From: Microcaldota archaeon
GTDB taxonomy: Archaea; Micrarchaeota; Micrarchaeia; Micrarchaeales; CABMGC01
Length of the DNA stretch: 41,480 nucleotides
Direction: 5' to 3'
Assembly: GCA_030040265.1 (NCBI GenBank)
Contig: JASHUB010000003.1
Coordinates: 1 to 41,480 of the forward strand
The translations under genes were made by a program, and so were the position numbers. This document shows positions 7,878-15,774 of this stretch, piece after piece. Positions within the stretch are counted from its first letter, which is position 1. Each line of letters starts with the position of its first letter. The notes beneath the pieces were generated by a model, which did not search any database, was not told the origin of the DNA, and was given only the letters and a program-made list of their open reading frames with translations.

Positions 7878-7888
7878 AAAGCCTTATA
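7878..7888 (+). promoter_or_regulatory. TATA box of seryl-tRNA synthetase
   Basis: The element gccttataacc lies about 30 bases before the ATG at 7914. This spacing predicts a transcript that starts at or within a few bases of the start codon, i.e. leaderless expression, and separates this gene from the pilus operon upstream. Confidence 0.5.
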
Positions 7889-7913
7889 ACCTTGCGCGGA
7901 GAATCCTGTCTGT

Positions 7914-9215
7914 ATGATTAGCACAAAGTACGTCAGGGACCATCTTGACGAGATAAAGAAGGCCATAAAGGACAGGGACAGCAAGTTCCCGCTGGACACC
8001 CTGCTTGAACTGGACGAGGAGTGGCGCGGCATGCGCACAGAGCTGCAGGAACTGCAGACAAAGCGCAACAAGGCGAGCCTGGAGGTCGCTGAGTTCAAGA
8101 AGAAAGGAAAAGATGTCAAGGCCAAGATAACGGAACTCGGCAAGCTGAAGGGCGAGATCGCCGCGATAGAGGCGAAGCTGCCCGCGACCGAGCAGCAGAT
8201 AGACGCATTCATCTGGAGCGCACCCAATGTGCTCGACAAGGAGGTGCCGATCGGCATGCCGCCTGAAGCCAACAAGGTGCTCAAGAAGGGCGGCAAGATA
8301 CGGAACAAGGAGAGCCCGAGCCACTCGGAGATAATGTCCAAGCTGGGCCTTCTCGACACCGAGCGCGCGGCCAAGACCGCAGGTGCAAGGTTCTATTACC
8401 TGCGCGGCGACGCTGTCATGCTGGAGCAGGCGCTACTTAGGTATGCGCTGGACAAGCTGTACAAGAAGGGATTCACGCTGATCGAGCCTCCGTTCATGAT
8501 GAGGCAGAAGTACTACCGCGGCGTCGTGCCGATGGCCGCATTCGAGGACGCCCTCTACAGGATAACAGAGGCGACTGAGGCGTCTGTGAACAAGGGCATA
8601 GAGCACATGGAGGAAGATCTGTATCTCATCGCGACTGCCGAGCATCCACTCGTGGCGATGCACGCCGAGGAGACGTTCTCAGGCAAGGACCTTCCGATCA
8701 AGTATGCCGGCATAAGCCCGTGCTTCAGGAGAGAGGCCGGAGCGCACGGCAAGGACACAAAGGGCATATTCCGCGTCCACCAGTTCGACAAGGTCGAGCA
8801 GGTCGTGTTCTGCAGGCAGGAGGACGAGAAGAAGTATCTCGACGAGATTGCCGCCAATGCCGAGGAGATGCTTCAGGATCTGCAGATCCCGTACCAGAAG
8901 GTCCTCCTTTGCAGCGGCGACACCGGCCACCAGATGGCCAAGACCTACGACTTCGAGGTCTGGTACCCTTCCCAGGGGGGATACAGGGAATGGGCGTCAT
9001 GCTCCACGGCGAAGGAGTGGCAGAGCGTAAGGCTGGACATAAAATACGACGAGAAGAACGAGCGCAGGTACGTCTGCACGCTCAACAACACTGCGATAAG
9101 CGCAACGCGCTCCACAGCATGCGTAATCGAGAACTACTGGAACAAGGACGGCACTGTCACCGTGCCAGACGTGCTGGTGCCGTACATCGGCAAGAGCAAG
9201 ATAGGCCGGCCTTGA
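7914..9215 (+). CDS. serS: Seryl-tRNA synthetase
   Basis: A 433-residue class II aminoacyl-tRNA synthetase that charges tRNA-Ser in the cytoplasm. The N-terminal 100 residues form the long antiparallel coiled-coil arm (KRNKASLEVAEFKKKG...) that grips the long variable arm of tRNA-Ser. The catalytic domain has motif 2 around SPCFRREAGAHGKDT and the serine-specific TAEHPLVAMH loop; motif 3 is in ATRSTACVIENYW. This is the common (bacterial/archaeal/eukaryal) form, not the rare methanogen type. The length is normal. It stands alone with its own promoter just after the pilus operon. Nothing essential appears to be missing. Confidence 0.95.
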   Translation: MISTKYVRDHLDEIKKAIKDRDSKFPLDTLLELDEEWRGMRTELQELQTKRNKASLEVAEFKKKGKDVKAKITELGKLKGEIAAIEAKLPATEQQIDAFIWSAPNVLDKEVPIGMPPEANKVLKKGGKIRNKESPSHSEIMSKLGLLDTERAAKTAGARFYYLRGDAVMLEQALLRYALDKLYKKGFTLIEPPFMMRQKYYRGVVPMAAFEDALYRITEATEASVNKGIEHMEEDLYLIATAEHPLVAMHAEETFSGKDLPIKYAGISPCFRREAGAHGKDTKGIFRVHQFDKVEQVVFCRQEDEKKYLDEIAANAEEMLQDLQIPYQKVLLCSGDTGHQMAKTYDFEVWYPSQGGYREWASCSTAKEWQSVRLDIKYDEKNERRYVCTLNNTAISATRSTACVIENYWNKDGTVTVPDVLVPYIGKSKIGRP

Positions 9216-9287
9216 CTGCACGCACGCCCGTCGTGGGTCGGGGCAACTTTTAAATACCACGCTTCCCCTCATTATTTCGGCGAAAAG

Positions 9288-9419
9288 TTGATACACGAAG
9301 TAAAACCAATCGACCACAGGCCAGGACCTCACCCGCCGCAGCCGCCGCTGCCGACTCCGTTCGGCGAGAGGCTGACAACGAGCGGGAGGGTCTCCGCACT
9401 GCGAGCTGTCAAGCGCTGA
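9288..9419 (+). CDS. Probable 43-residue proline-rich small protein (TTG start)
   Basis: Inside the 358-base gap after serS, a frame opens with TTG at 9288 (MIHEVKPIDHRPG) and runs 43 codons to TGA at 9417-9419. It contains a proline-rich centre (PHPPQPPLPTPFGERL) and ends in LRAVKR. A TATA-like tttaaatacc at 9248-9257 predicts a transcript starting near 9280, which fits a nearly leaderless start. Against it: there is no ATG start and no known family. It may bind a partner through the proline run. The rest of the gap (9420-9573) holds the repeat-bearing promoter of the next gene. Confidence 0.4.
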   Translation: MIHEVKPIDHRPGPHPPQPPLPTPFGERLTTSGRVSALRAVKR

Positions 9420-9482
9420 ACCCGCACATGTGCCGTGATAATTTCATCGCGGCTATGTGATATGCTCCCTTTCCATCGGGAA

Positions 9483-9522
9483 ACCGAAACCTCTTTATAC
9501 CAGACCGAAACAAAACCGAAAT
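9483..9522 (+). promoter_or_regulatory. Three phased ACCGAAA repeats, candidate operator
   Basis: ACCGAAA occurs at 9483-9489, 9504-9510 and 9515-9521. The steps are 21 and 11 bases, so all three copies lie on the same face of the double helix, as expected for cooperative protein binding. They lie directly upstream of a TATA box (catataaatag, 9532-9542) and of the winged-helix membrane regulator at 9574, suggesting self-control or control by another factor. The motif's binding protein is unknown. Confidence 0.5.
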
Positions 9523-9530
9523 GCGAGCCA

Positions 9531-9542
9531 GCATATAAATAG
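9531..9542 (+). promoter_or_regulatory. TATA box of the membrane-bound regulator
   Basis: The sequence gcatataaatag lies just downstream of the ACCGAAA repeats and about 35 bases before the ATG at 9574, predicting a short leader. Confidence 0.5.
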
Positions 9543-9573
9543 CTTTTAGGAGAGATAGAATCGGGGACATTTT

Positions 9574-11169
9574 ATGGGAAAGACCCTGGAAACAAAGAAC
9601 AGGATAATCGAACTGCTTAGAAACAAGGAGATGACGCCGACAGAGATCAGCGAGGCGCTCCACCTGGTGCCATCAACGGTGAGCCAGCACCTAAGGGAAC
9701 TCCGCGACATAGGCGTTCTCCACGAGGTGCCGAACCCCCACTTCCACAACACCAAGACATTCAGGCTTGCCCAGGACTACAACCCAGCGATGCTGGAGCG
9801 TGGTCAGAGGATAAGCGCCGCAAGCAAGTTCAACCCAAGGATCGCACTCGGCGCGATACTCGTTCTTGCGGTGATAGGCGTGCTTGCATACGAACTGAGC
9901 ACCACTACCTCCATCCTCGGCGCTGGGACAAGCTCGCTCCCGGTTCTGCTGACAGACCCGCCCCAGGTGCCGAATGGGACCACTGCCCTGACACTATACT
10001 ATAATGGGGTAGCGCTTCACACGGCCGGACACTCGAACAGCACCGGCTTCCTAAGGATAAACGAGTCGGGCTCGGTCGACCTGCTCAGCCTGGTCAACAC
10101 GACCGACGTGCTGGCGCTGGCCAAGGTAAACTCCACGGCGCAGTTCGATGCGGTTGCGATATTCGTATCCAAGGCCACGATGACGCTGGACAACGAGACT
10201 TACAACGTGACCGTACCTGGAGACGTAATACTGATAAGGCTGAACCAGACGCTCAACGCATCGTCAGGCGGCGCTCTGGTGGACTTCAACCCCACGGTCG
10301 TGCAGGTCTACGGCGCTAACGGCAGCAGCTTCGTCCTCGTGCCTTCCGGGGTAGCGCTCGCTCTAAGCAAGGGCGCTATCGGCTCAGGACTTAGGATAGG
10401 CGCCATAAACCAACTGACGCCGCCGCTCAGGGCCGGCGTCGCCTATGCTCGGGCAAGGTCGAACGATTCAATAACCGGCGCCAGCGTAAGCATCAATGGC
10501 GACAACGAGACCATATCTGTCACTGTCAAGGACACCGGCAACAGCTCCATGGTCCTCAGGAACGTCCTGGTCTACGGCTTCATGCGCGCTGTAGGCAACT
10601 ACTCTTACACCGGTAACTACCGGGGCAACTACACGTTCCCGCGCAACGGCACTTCGCACACGCCCTTCCCTTACAACGGGGCATACAACGGCGTGTTCAA
10701 CGGCACCGGCCAGTTCCCTTCAAGGAACGGGATACGGCAGCAGCTCCCGAGAAACGGGGTGCAGCAGTTCCCGCCCAACGGACAGCCAGGCATGCCGTTC
10801 GGGCAACTGCCGCCTCCGATACGCGACAACGTGCAGGCTGCAATACAACAGTACACCAAGCTGAACGCCAGCTCCGGCGAGTATAACAGCTACGTCAACC
10901 AGACGCTGCTCTTCGAGGCCAACTACTACCACATGCTCTCGTTCAGCGTCGGGAGCAATGGAACGCTTTCCCTGCCGAAGTCGTTTAGTGACATTGAGGC
11001 CGCAGGTTATACGCTGTCCCCAGGACAGTCAGTGACCCTCGTCTACAACGGCACGATAAACGTCCGGGACTCCAGGCTTGCGGCTGTAATGATACCTAAC
11101 GCAAGCTACCAGATAGTGGTGACTGGAGAGGGCAACGGCTTCGCCGCAACCACCGTCACCGCAACGTAA
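9574..11169 (+). CDS. Membrane-anchored winged-helix regulator with large outer DUF4382-like domain
   Basis: A 531-residue one-component sensor candidate. Residues 1-70 are an ArsR-like winged helix: IIELLRNKEMTPTEISEALH, then VPSTVSQHLRELRDIG as recognition helix. A single membrane helix lies at about 89-107 (IALGAILVLAVIGVLAYEL). Outside follows a domain starting LPVLLTDPPQVPNGTTALTL with the order of elements of DUF4382 proteins (NESGSVDLLSL, later PGDVILIRL), then a Asn-Gly/Pro-rich stretch (about 340-420) and a C-terminal beta domain, all full of N-glycosylation sequons. The layout (DNA-binding inside, glycosylated sensor outside) suggests direct signal transfer from cell surface to DNA. 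Phased repeats upstream hint at self-regulation. The ligand is unknown. Confidence 0.75.
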   Translation: MGKTLETKNRIIELLRNKEMTPTEISEALHLVPSTVSQHLRELRDIGVLHEVPNPHFHNTKTFRLAQDYNPAMLERGQRISAASKFNPRIALGAILVLAVIGVLAYELSTTTSILGAGTSSLPVLLTDPPQVPNGTTALTLYYNGVALHTAGHSNSTGFLRINESGSVDLLSLVNTTDVLALAKVNSTAQFDAVAIFVSKATMTLDNETYNVTVPGDVILIRLNQTLNASSGGALVDFNPTVVQVYGANGSSFVLVPSGVALALSKGAIGSGLRIGAINQLTPPLRAGVAYARARSNDSITGASVSINGDNETISVTVKDTGNSSMVLRNVLVYGFMRAVGNYSYTGNYRGNYTFPRNGTSHTPFPYNGAYNGVFNGTGQFPSRNGIRQQLPRNGVQQFPPNGQPGMPFGQLPPPIRDNVQAAIQQYTKLNASSGEYNSYVNQTLLFEANYYHMLSFSVGSNGTLSLPKSFSDIEAAGYTLSPGQSVTLVYNGTINVRDSRLAAVMIPNASYQIVVTGEGNGFAATTVTAT

Positions 11170-11224
11170 GCTGCGCGGCGAAAGCGCTTAATAGGTTGGC
11201 GGGCCAAGACAGCATAGTGGTCAC

Positions 11225-11542
11225 ATGACTAGATACGGCATCGGACTCAAAACAAACGACATCCCGGAAGACCAGCCCATAAGGGTGGACCTTGGAGAGG
11301 GAAGCATAGTGATAATCAAGCACGCCGGGCAGCTGCACGGCATGTCATCGAGCTGCACCCACGCAGGCGGCCCATTGGAAGACGGCCAGGTCGAAGGAGG
11401 GGAGCTGGTCTGCCCGATACACGGCGCGCGTTTCGACGTGAAGTCTGGCGCCGCTAACATGAGTGCGCAGCAGACGTCGGACGTGCAGACGTACAAAGTA
11501 GAAGCCGATCCTGCGACCGGAGAAGTAATGATAGAGGCCTGA
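11225..11542 (+). CDS. Rieske [2Fe-2S] ferredoxin
   Basis: A 105-residue soluble Rieske protein. The cluster ligands are Cys44 and His46 (SCTHAGG) and Cys63 and His66 (CPIHG), in the spacing of dioxygenase-type Rieske ferredoxins and NirD-like proteins. There is no membrane helix or Tat signal, so it is cytoplasmic and not a cytochrome bc subunit. It could carry electrons from a flavin reductase such as that at 404-1156; the partner is not next door. It has its own promoter region (cttaatagg near 11188-11196), and an ATG at 11225 in tcacATGACT. Confidence 0.9.
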   Translation: MTRYGIGLKTNDIPEDQPIRVDLGEGSIVIIKHAGQLHGMSSSCTHAGGPLEDGQVEGGELVCPIHGARFDVKSGAANMSAQQTSDVQTYKVEADPATGEVMIEA

Positions 11543-11548
11543 TCCTTA

Positions 11549-13045
11549 TTACCTGACGCCGACCCTTACCCTAGGTGCGGCAGCAGGCGCAGGATCACGG
11601 ACAACGTCTTTCACCAGCACCGCCATGTCCCTATTCATGAAACCGCCGGCGCCGATCGGCACCGCCATGGTGAGCGGAACCGTCCTGAACACTGTCATGA
11701 AGACGGCTGCTGACGCAGCAATCTCCACCGCCTTGGTGGCCGGGGAAGGCGTCCTGTTCTCGTTGCGCGGCGCAAAGGCATTCTCTCCGGCGCGCCCGGC
11801 CTGCAGCCCCGGCGCCTCAGTGCGGTGCCTCTGCTTCTCGATGGTTACCATCGGTGTCTCGTTGGGCATCGCCGCGACAACGGTCTCGAGATGAAGCTCC
11901 TTGTAAATGCTGACAAAGCCCGTCTCCGGCGCGATGCTGACCCTGCCCTTGAGCATCGTCAGCGTCACCGGGTCGCGCCACTCCGGTATCGAGACCTTGT
12001 TGTTGGCCTGTAAGTATGATTCTACCATCGGAAGCGGGATGCTCACCTCCTTGCTTATCCTCTTGTCGCTCTGCCCCGCGCTATTCCTGCCAATCACTTC
12101 GAGCGCTGCCGGCTCGAGGAACCTCTCAGGATGCCTCTGCTTTTCCATCTCATAGGCCTTCTGGCTGCCCGGCTGGGCAACCGAAAGGCGTGCACTCTCC
12201 TGCTCAAGCTCGTACCTGTGCTGCAGCGCAGCCGCGACGAACGTGTACCTGCTGTCGCCTATGTAAAGAGTCTCCGAGTGCATCTTGCTCGCCTTGGGCG
12301 AGACGTGCCTGGCAAGCAGCGGCTCCCACTCCTGGACCGCTTCATGCGCCGGCTTAGCGACGAAGGCGAACGGGACCTCGTATATGAACCTCTGCTTCGG
12401 ACGCTGGATCGAGGGAACGGGACCCTGCGCAGGCGCATGTTCTCTCTGCGCCGCTGGGCCCTTCCCCATGTGTTCCCTCACCAAAGGCAGTGGTATCTGG
12501 AAGTATAGCGCGATGGACTTGTCGCTCCAGCCCTCTCCCGCCTTTCTCAGCACGGCCTGGTGTATAAGGCCGCCCATGTCGACCCTTGATGTCGCACCAT
12601 GCTGCGTGAGCGGCACTGCCACCGGAGCGTCGGCGGGTCTCGTCCTGACCGAACCGAGGTCTACAGGAAGGAAAGAGCCCTTCTCCTTCCGCTCCTTTAT
12701 CTTCTTTATCATCATGTGGTGCGTCTCCTCGGGGCGCCTGGGGTTCGCCGCAGGCCCCTTGCCGTCGCTCCTGTCGTTTCCGAAAGCGGTGAGCGGCGCT
12801 GCTATGGAAAATGGCTTTGCGATCGCCGAGGCCCAGCGGCCAGGCATCGTCTCAAGATCAGAAGATATATCGGCGCCGTAGGAAAGCCTCATGGCCTCTA
12901 TTGAGCGTTCGCTACCCTGCTTCGCTCTCAGAGCCGCCGGCGACCTTGCAGTAGCCGCCACCATCCTCGCCCTTGCCGCTCTCCTCCGCACGACTCTGGA
13001 AGCAGATGTGTCACTTGTTACACGCCTATAACTTCCTTTGCTCAT
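11549..13045 (-). CDS. Unknown protein with repeated HTH-like modules and C-terminal hydrophobic segment
   Basis: About 498 residues, starting MSKGSYRRVTSD. I prefer the ATG at 13045 because GGGGGTT precedes it at ribosome-binding distance; ATG at 13057 or TTG at 13066 would also fit the TATA box near 13087-13094. A short helical unit recurs: WSDKSIALYFQIPLPLVREH, QSDKRISKEVSIPLPMVESY and the weaker FVSIYKELHLETVVAAM. MEKQRHPE and IEKQRHRTE are another repeated pair. The pattern K-I-A...IPLPxV resembles a helix-turn-helix, so nucleic-acid binding is possible. The N-terminus is very basic, and a hydrophobic stretch lies near the C-terminus (AVEIAASAAVFMTVF). I do not recognise a known family. 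Confidence 0.65.
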   Translation of the reverse strand: MSKGSYRRVTSDTSASRVVRRRAARARMVAATARSPAALRAKQGSERSIEAMRLSYGADISSDLETMPGRWASAIAKPFSIAAPLTAFGNDRSDGKGPAANPRRPEETHHMMIKKIKERKEKGSFLPVDLGSVRTRPADAPVAVPLTQHGATSRVDMGGLIHQAVLRKAGEGWSDKSIALYFQIPLPLVREHMGKGPAAQREHAPAQGPVPSIQRPKQRFIYEVPFAFVAKPAHEAVQEWEPLLARHVSPKASKMHSETLYIGDSRYTFVAAALQHRYELEQESARLSVAQPGSQKAYEMEKQRHPERFLEPAALEVIGRNSAGQSDKRISKEVSIPLPMVESYLQANNKVSIPEWRDPVTLTMLKGRVSIAPETGFVSIYKELHLETVVAAMPNETPMVTIEKQRHRTEAPGLQAGRAGENAFAPRNENRTPSPATKAVEIAASAAVFMTVFRTVPLTMAVPIGAGGFMNRDMAVLVKDVVRDPAPAAAPRVRVGVR

Positions 13046-13173
13046 GGGAACCCCCATTAGTTCCAAATCTATTGGAGGTTTACTTGTTTATATACGCGAT
13101 TGGGGTTTTGTTCAAAAGCGAATCCGCGCGCATGAGCATATAAAAGGATGACCCTCCAAATATCGTTGATGCT

Positions 13174-14229
13174 ATGTCTCTGCTAAAAAGCACCTCTCAG
13201 ATGAAGGCGGTCGTCTTCGAGAAGTTCGGCGGTCCTGAAGTCCTGCAGGTGCAACAGGTAGCGAAGCCAGAGCCGAAGCGCGGCGAGGTGCGCGTCAGGG
13301 TCCGCGCTGCAGGGATAAACATGCTAGACAGCTTCATCAGGTCCGAGCCTGCGCCGTGGGTGAAGGTGCCCCACATACTGGGCAGCGACATATCCGGAGA
13401 GGTCGACGCCATCGGCGACGCGGTCTACGACTGGAAGCCGGGGCAGGAGGTGATACTCTATCCGCTCATAACCTGCGGCATATGCGAGCTCTGCAAGAGC
13501 GGCGATGAGAACCAGTGCCAGGAGCGCAAGGTCATTGGAGACCAGACGAACGGCGGCTACGCCGAATACATAGTCGTGCCGGAGAGGAACCTCATCAAGA
13601 AGCCTGAGAGGCTGAGCCACGAGGAGGCAGCGACGATACCGCTCGCATTCACCACCGCGTACCACATGATATTCAACAGGGGCAAGCTGAAACCAGGAGA
13701 GCGCGCTCTGGTCATGGGGGGCAGCGGCGGAGTCGGTTCTGCGGCCGTCCAATTGTGCAAGGTCGCAGGGGCATGGGTCGCCACCACCGTGGGCAGCGAC
13801 GCGAAAGCCAGGCAGGCGAAAGAGATAGGCGCCGACGCTGTGTTCCTCCACGGCGAGGACAAATGGCAGGAGAAGGTGCTGAAGGCGACCGAGGATAACG
13901 GCGTAGACCTAGTCATAGAGCACATGGGCGGCAGGTTCACCGAAGCGGCGATAGACGCCATGGCGAGAAAGGGAAGGATGGTCGCGATAGGCTCGACCGC
14001 TGGCAACGAGCTGAAGCTGCGCCTCGACAAGTTCTACCAGAAGCAGCTCTCGCTGCTGGGCAGTTACGTGGGCGTGAAGGCCGAGCTGCAGTCCGTTGTG
14101 AAGCTCTTCGAGTCCAACAATGTCAAGCCGCTGGTCGACAAGTCGTTCTCGCTGGACAAGGCAGCAGACGCGCACAAATATCTTGCAAAGAGGGAGCACT
14201 TCGGGAAGGTCGTGCTCAAGGTAAAGTGA
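13174..14229 (+). CDS. Quinone-oxidoreductase-like medium-chain dehydrogenase
   Basis: A 351-residue NAD(P)H-dependent medium-chain dehydrogenase/reductase. The cofactor loop is GGSGGVGSAAV in the Rossmann half. Residues 101-115 (CGICELCKSGDENQC) provide the four cysteines of the structural zinc lobe, but the usual catalytic zinc positions read NMLDSFI and LGSDISGEV, lacking the Cys and His-Glu ligands. That makes it quinone oxidoreductase-like with a retained structural zinc. MKAVVFEKFGG at residue 10 looks like the ancestral start; I keep the ATG at 13174 because the TATA box gcatataaaagg (13135-13146) predicts transcription starting just before it. The substrate is unknown. Its 3' end overlaps the convergent next gene by 14 bases. 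Confidence 0.88.
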   Translation: MSLLKSTSQMKAVVFEKFGGPEVLQVQQVAKPEPKRGEVRVRVRAAGINMLDSFIRSEPAPWVKVPHILGSDISGEVDAIGDAVYDWKPGQEVILYPLITCGICELCKSGDENQCQERKVIGDQTNGGYAEYIVVPERNLIKKPERLSHEEAATIPLAFTTAYHMIFNRGKLKPGERALVMGGSGGVGSAAVQLCKVAGAWVATTVGSDAKARQAKEIGADAVFLHGEDKWQEKVLKATEDNGVDLVIEHMGGRFTEAAIDAMARKGRMVAIGSTAGNELKLRLDKFYQKQLSLLGSYVGVKAELQSVVKLFESNNVKPLVDKSFSLDKAADAHKYLAKREHFGKVVLKVK

Positions 14230-14890
14230 CAGGACCAGAATCTTCAAACGGGCTTCTCTGGCACTCTGCCAGTATCCGCTCCAATACCTCTGCGCTGAAC
14301 ATCGACTGGGGATCCCTGCCCACTCGCTCGGGTTTCGCCCACAAGGCTACTTGCTCCCCAGGTTCGATGCCTAGATCCACTCCCTGATCATGAGAAAGCG
14401 TGATTCCACGGAATACCTCTGAAATAGCGTCGACGTTGAAGTTGCGCCATCCCTTCAAAAGAAGCTCGAACATGGTCGGGTCCACGCGAACCTCTGCCAT
14501 CTCCCTCTCTCCGTCTTTGTTCCTCCTGCCGGTCCAGATCAGCAGCCTCAGCTCGGCCTCCTTTGCCATGTGCTTCAGGAACGCCGCCTGCCTTATCATG
14601 ATCTCCCCGCGCGTCTCAGGCTTGTCTCTGGTGCTGCCCCTCCGTATGTCGTAAAGACCTTCGGGTATCTGCGAGTTCCACGTGAAGGCGGTGGGCACTG
14701 AGCCGACGAAATCGATGCCCGCACAGACGTGCGTCTGGACAGGTGATTGCTGTCCAACGGTAAACGTGTTGGCATACCTGAACACCAGGCCATCGCTCGT
14801 CACGGTGCCGCACGGATATGTCCTCTTCTCGAGCGGGGTCTCCAGGAGGCTAACGCTCGCCACTCCGAATGACTGTCTAACTGGCGCCAT
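14216..14890 (-). CDS. Unknown cytoplasmic protein, 224 residues
   Basis: A 224-residue protein starting MAPVRQSFGVASVSLL. The minus-strand TATA box tatttata near 14911-14920 puts the transcript start at the ATG, i.e. leaderless. No membrane segment is evident. Recognisable stretches are GEIMIRQAAFLKHMAKEAELRLLIWTGRR, EVRVDPTMFELLLKGWRNF and PGEQVALWAKPE; they look like an alpha/beta fold. Two cysteines (PCGT, VCAGI) do not form a metal motif. I cannot assign a family. It overlaps the convergent dehydrogenase by 14 bases at the 3' end. Confidence 0.6.
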   Translation of the reverse strand: MAPVRQSFGVASVSLLETPLEKRTYPCGTVTSDGLVFRYANTFTVGQQSPVQTHVCAGIDFVGSVPTAFTWNSQIPEGLYDIRRGSTRDKPETRGEIMIRQAAFLKHMAKEAELRLLIWTGRRNKDGEREMAEVRVDPTMFELLLKGWRNFNVDAISEVFRGITLSHDQGVDLGIEPGEQVALWAKPERVGRDPQSMFSAEVLERILAECQRSPFEDSGPVTLP

Positions 14891-14990
14891 GAGCCATCGT
14901 ACGATTCCCGAGTATAAATATTTTGAGAGGAGAAGGTTGAATGCCGTTCAGCATCTGGAAATAAAATTGAATATTCTTCAAGATTATGGC

Positions 14991-15593
14991 TTAGTCGCTT
15001 CCGAATATCTTCTTCTTGAAAGCGGCTCTTTTTCCCTTGTCATGCTTGATCTCAGCCAGGTCTGAAATCACGTTCCGCCACATCTTTGTCGTCTTAGCGA
15101 GGAACTCGTCTACGCTTACCGGCACTACATCAATCTTCTCGCCCCACGCCTCCAGACGCTGCTCCGAAGTCCTTTTGCAATCTCGCGCCAGGAACCAGTA
15201 CGTATTTGTATTCACTTTCCATCTGGGCCCTTCTGTGCCAAAGAGAACCCAGTCTTTTGACGTGTATCCTGTCTCTTCAAGCAGTTCGCGTTTCGCACCA
15301 TGGAGGGGAGACTCTCCCGTCCCTATCCGGCCCCCAGGTAAGCCCCAGAATGGGAGCTTTATTCCAGGCTGCATCTCCCTGAGCATGAGTATCTTCCCGT
15401 CAGCAACCGCTATGATATTCGCTACGTTAGGCTTGGTCGCCAGCTCAAAAGTTCTGTAGCTGCCGTCGAACACCTTCTGCCTCCACTGGTAGATGCTAAA
15501 TATGACTCCTTTGAACACCCGCTTTGCGTTCTTCGGCAACTTTTGTGTCGCATAGGCAGCTGTCTTCATCGACGCCCTCATCTTCGTTCGCAT
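14991..15593 (-). CDS. Nudix hydrolase
   Basis: A 200-residue Nudix family pyrophosphohydrolase. The Nudix box is complete: GGRIGTGESPLHGAKRELLEET, with RELLEE as the metal-binding core, preceded by LPFWGLPG. Nudix enzymes split nucleoside diphosphates linked to another group; the exact substrate cannot be read from the sequence. The extra N-terminal 60 residues are basic (MRTKMRASMKTAAYATQ...). The frame is open to 15647, but the minus-strand TATA (cataaaatatc, about 15613-15623) points to the ATG at 15593 as a leaderless start. It borders the A/T-rich patch upstream. Confidence 0.85.
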   Translation of the reverse strand: MRTKMRASMKTAAYATQKLPKNAKRVFKGVIFSIYQWRQKVFDGSYRTFELATKPNVANIIAVADGKILMLREMQPGIKLPFWGLPGGRIGTGESPLHGAKRELLEETGYTSKDWVLFGTEGPRWKVNTNTYWFLARDCKRTSEQRLEAWGEKIDVVPVSVDEFLAKTTKMWRNVISDLAEIKHDKGKRAAFKKKIFGSD

Positions 15594-15672
15594 ATTAATA
15601 TGAAAGCTGGCGGATATTTTATGTCTTTCCAAGATTCCCATAGTCACAGGAATAGGTCAGTTAGCTTAATTT

Positions 15673-15683
15673 TGGCGGGGGCG
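15673..15683. repeat. TGGCGGGGGCG, distal copy of tRNA-Met acceptor-end sequence
   Basis: This 11-base word is identical to 18100-18110, which is the 3' end of the minus-strand tRNA-Met acceptor stem plus one flanking base. A third copy is at 16817-16827. The copies bracket the fic gene and the propeller gene, as att-like repeats left by integration at a tRNA 3' end would. Confidence 0.5.
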
Positions 15684-15739
15684 TCAGTCCATGTTCAGGG
15701 GCGTTGTAGAGAGTGCTACATACGACGGCAATTAAGGAC

Positions 15740-15774
15740 TATGTGACTACAAAATCTCAGAATGTAGTCACATA
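15740..15774. repeat. Perfect 12-bp inverted repeat directly after fic stop codon
   Basis: TATGTGACTACA (15740-15751) and TGTAGTCACATA (15763-15774) form a perfect palindrome with an 11-base spacer. It lies one base beyond the fic stop codon. The same TGTGACTACA word lies in the fic promoter, which argues for a protein-binding site or element end rather than a simple terminator; a hairpin transcript end remains possible. Confidence 0.7.

Noticed and set aside
9409..9663. 84-codon minus-strand frame over the ACCGAAA promoter region
   Set aside because: It covers a promoter with TATA and repeats, and its sequence has no protein-like features.
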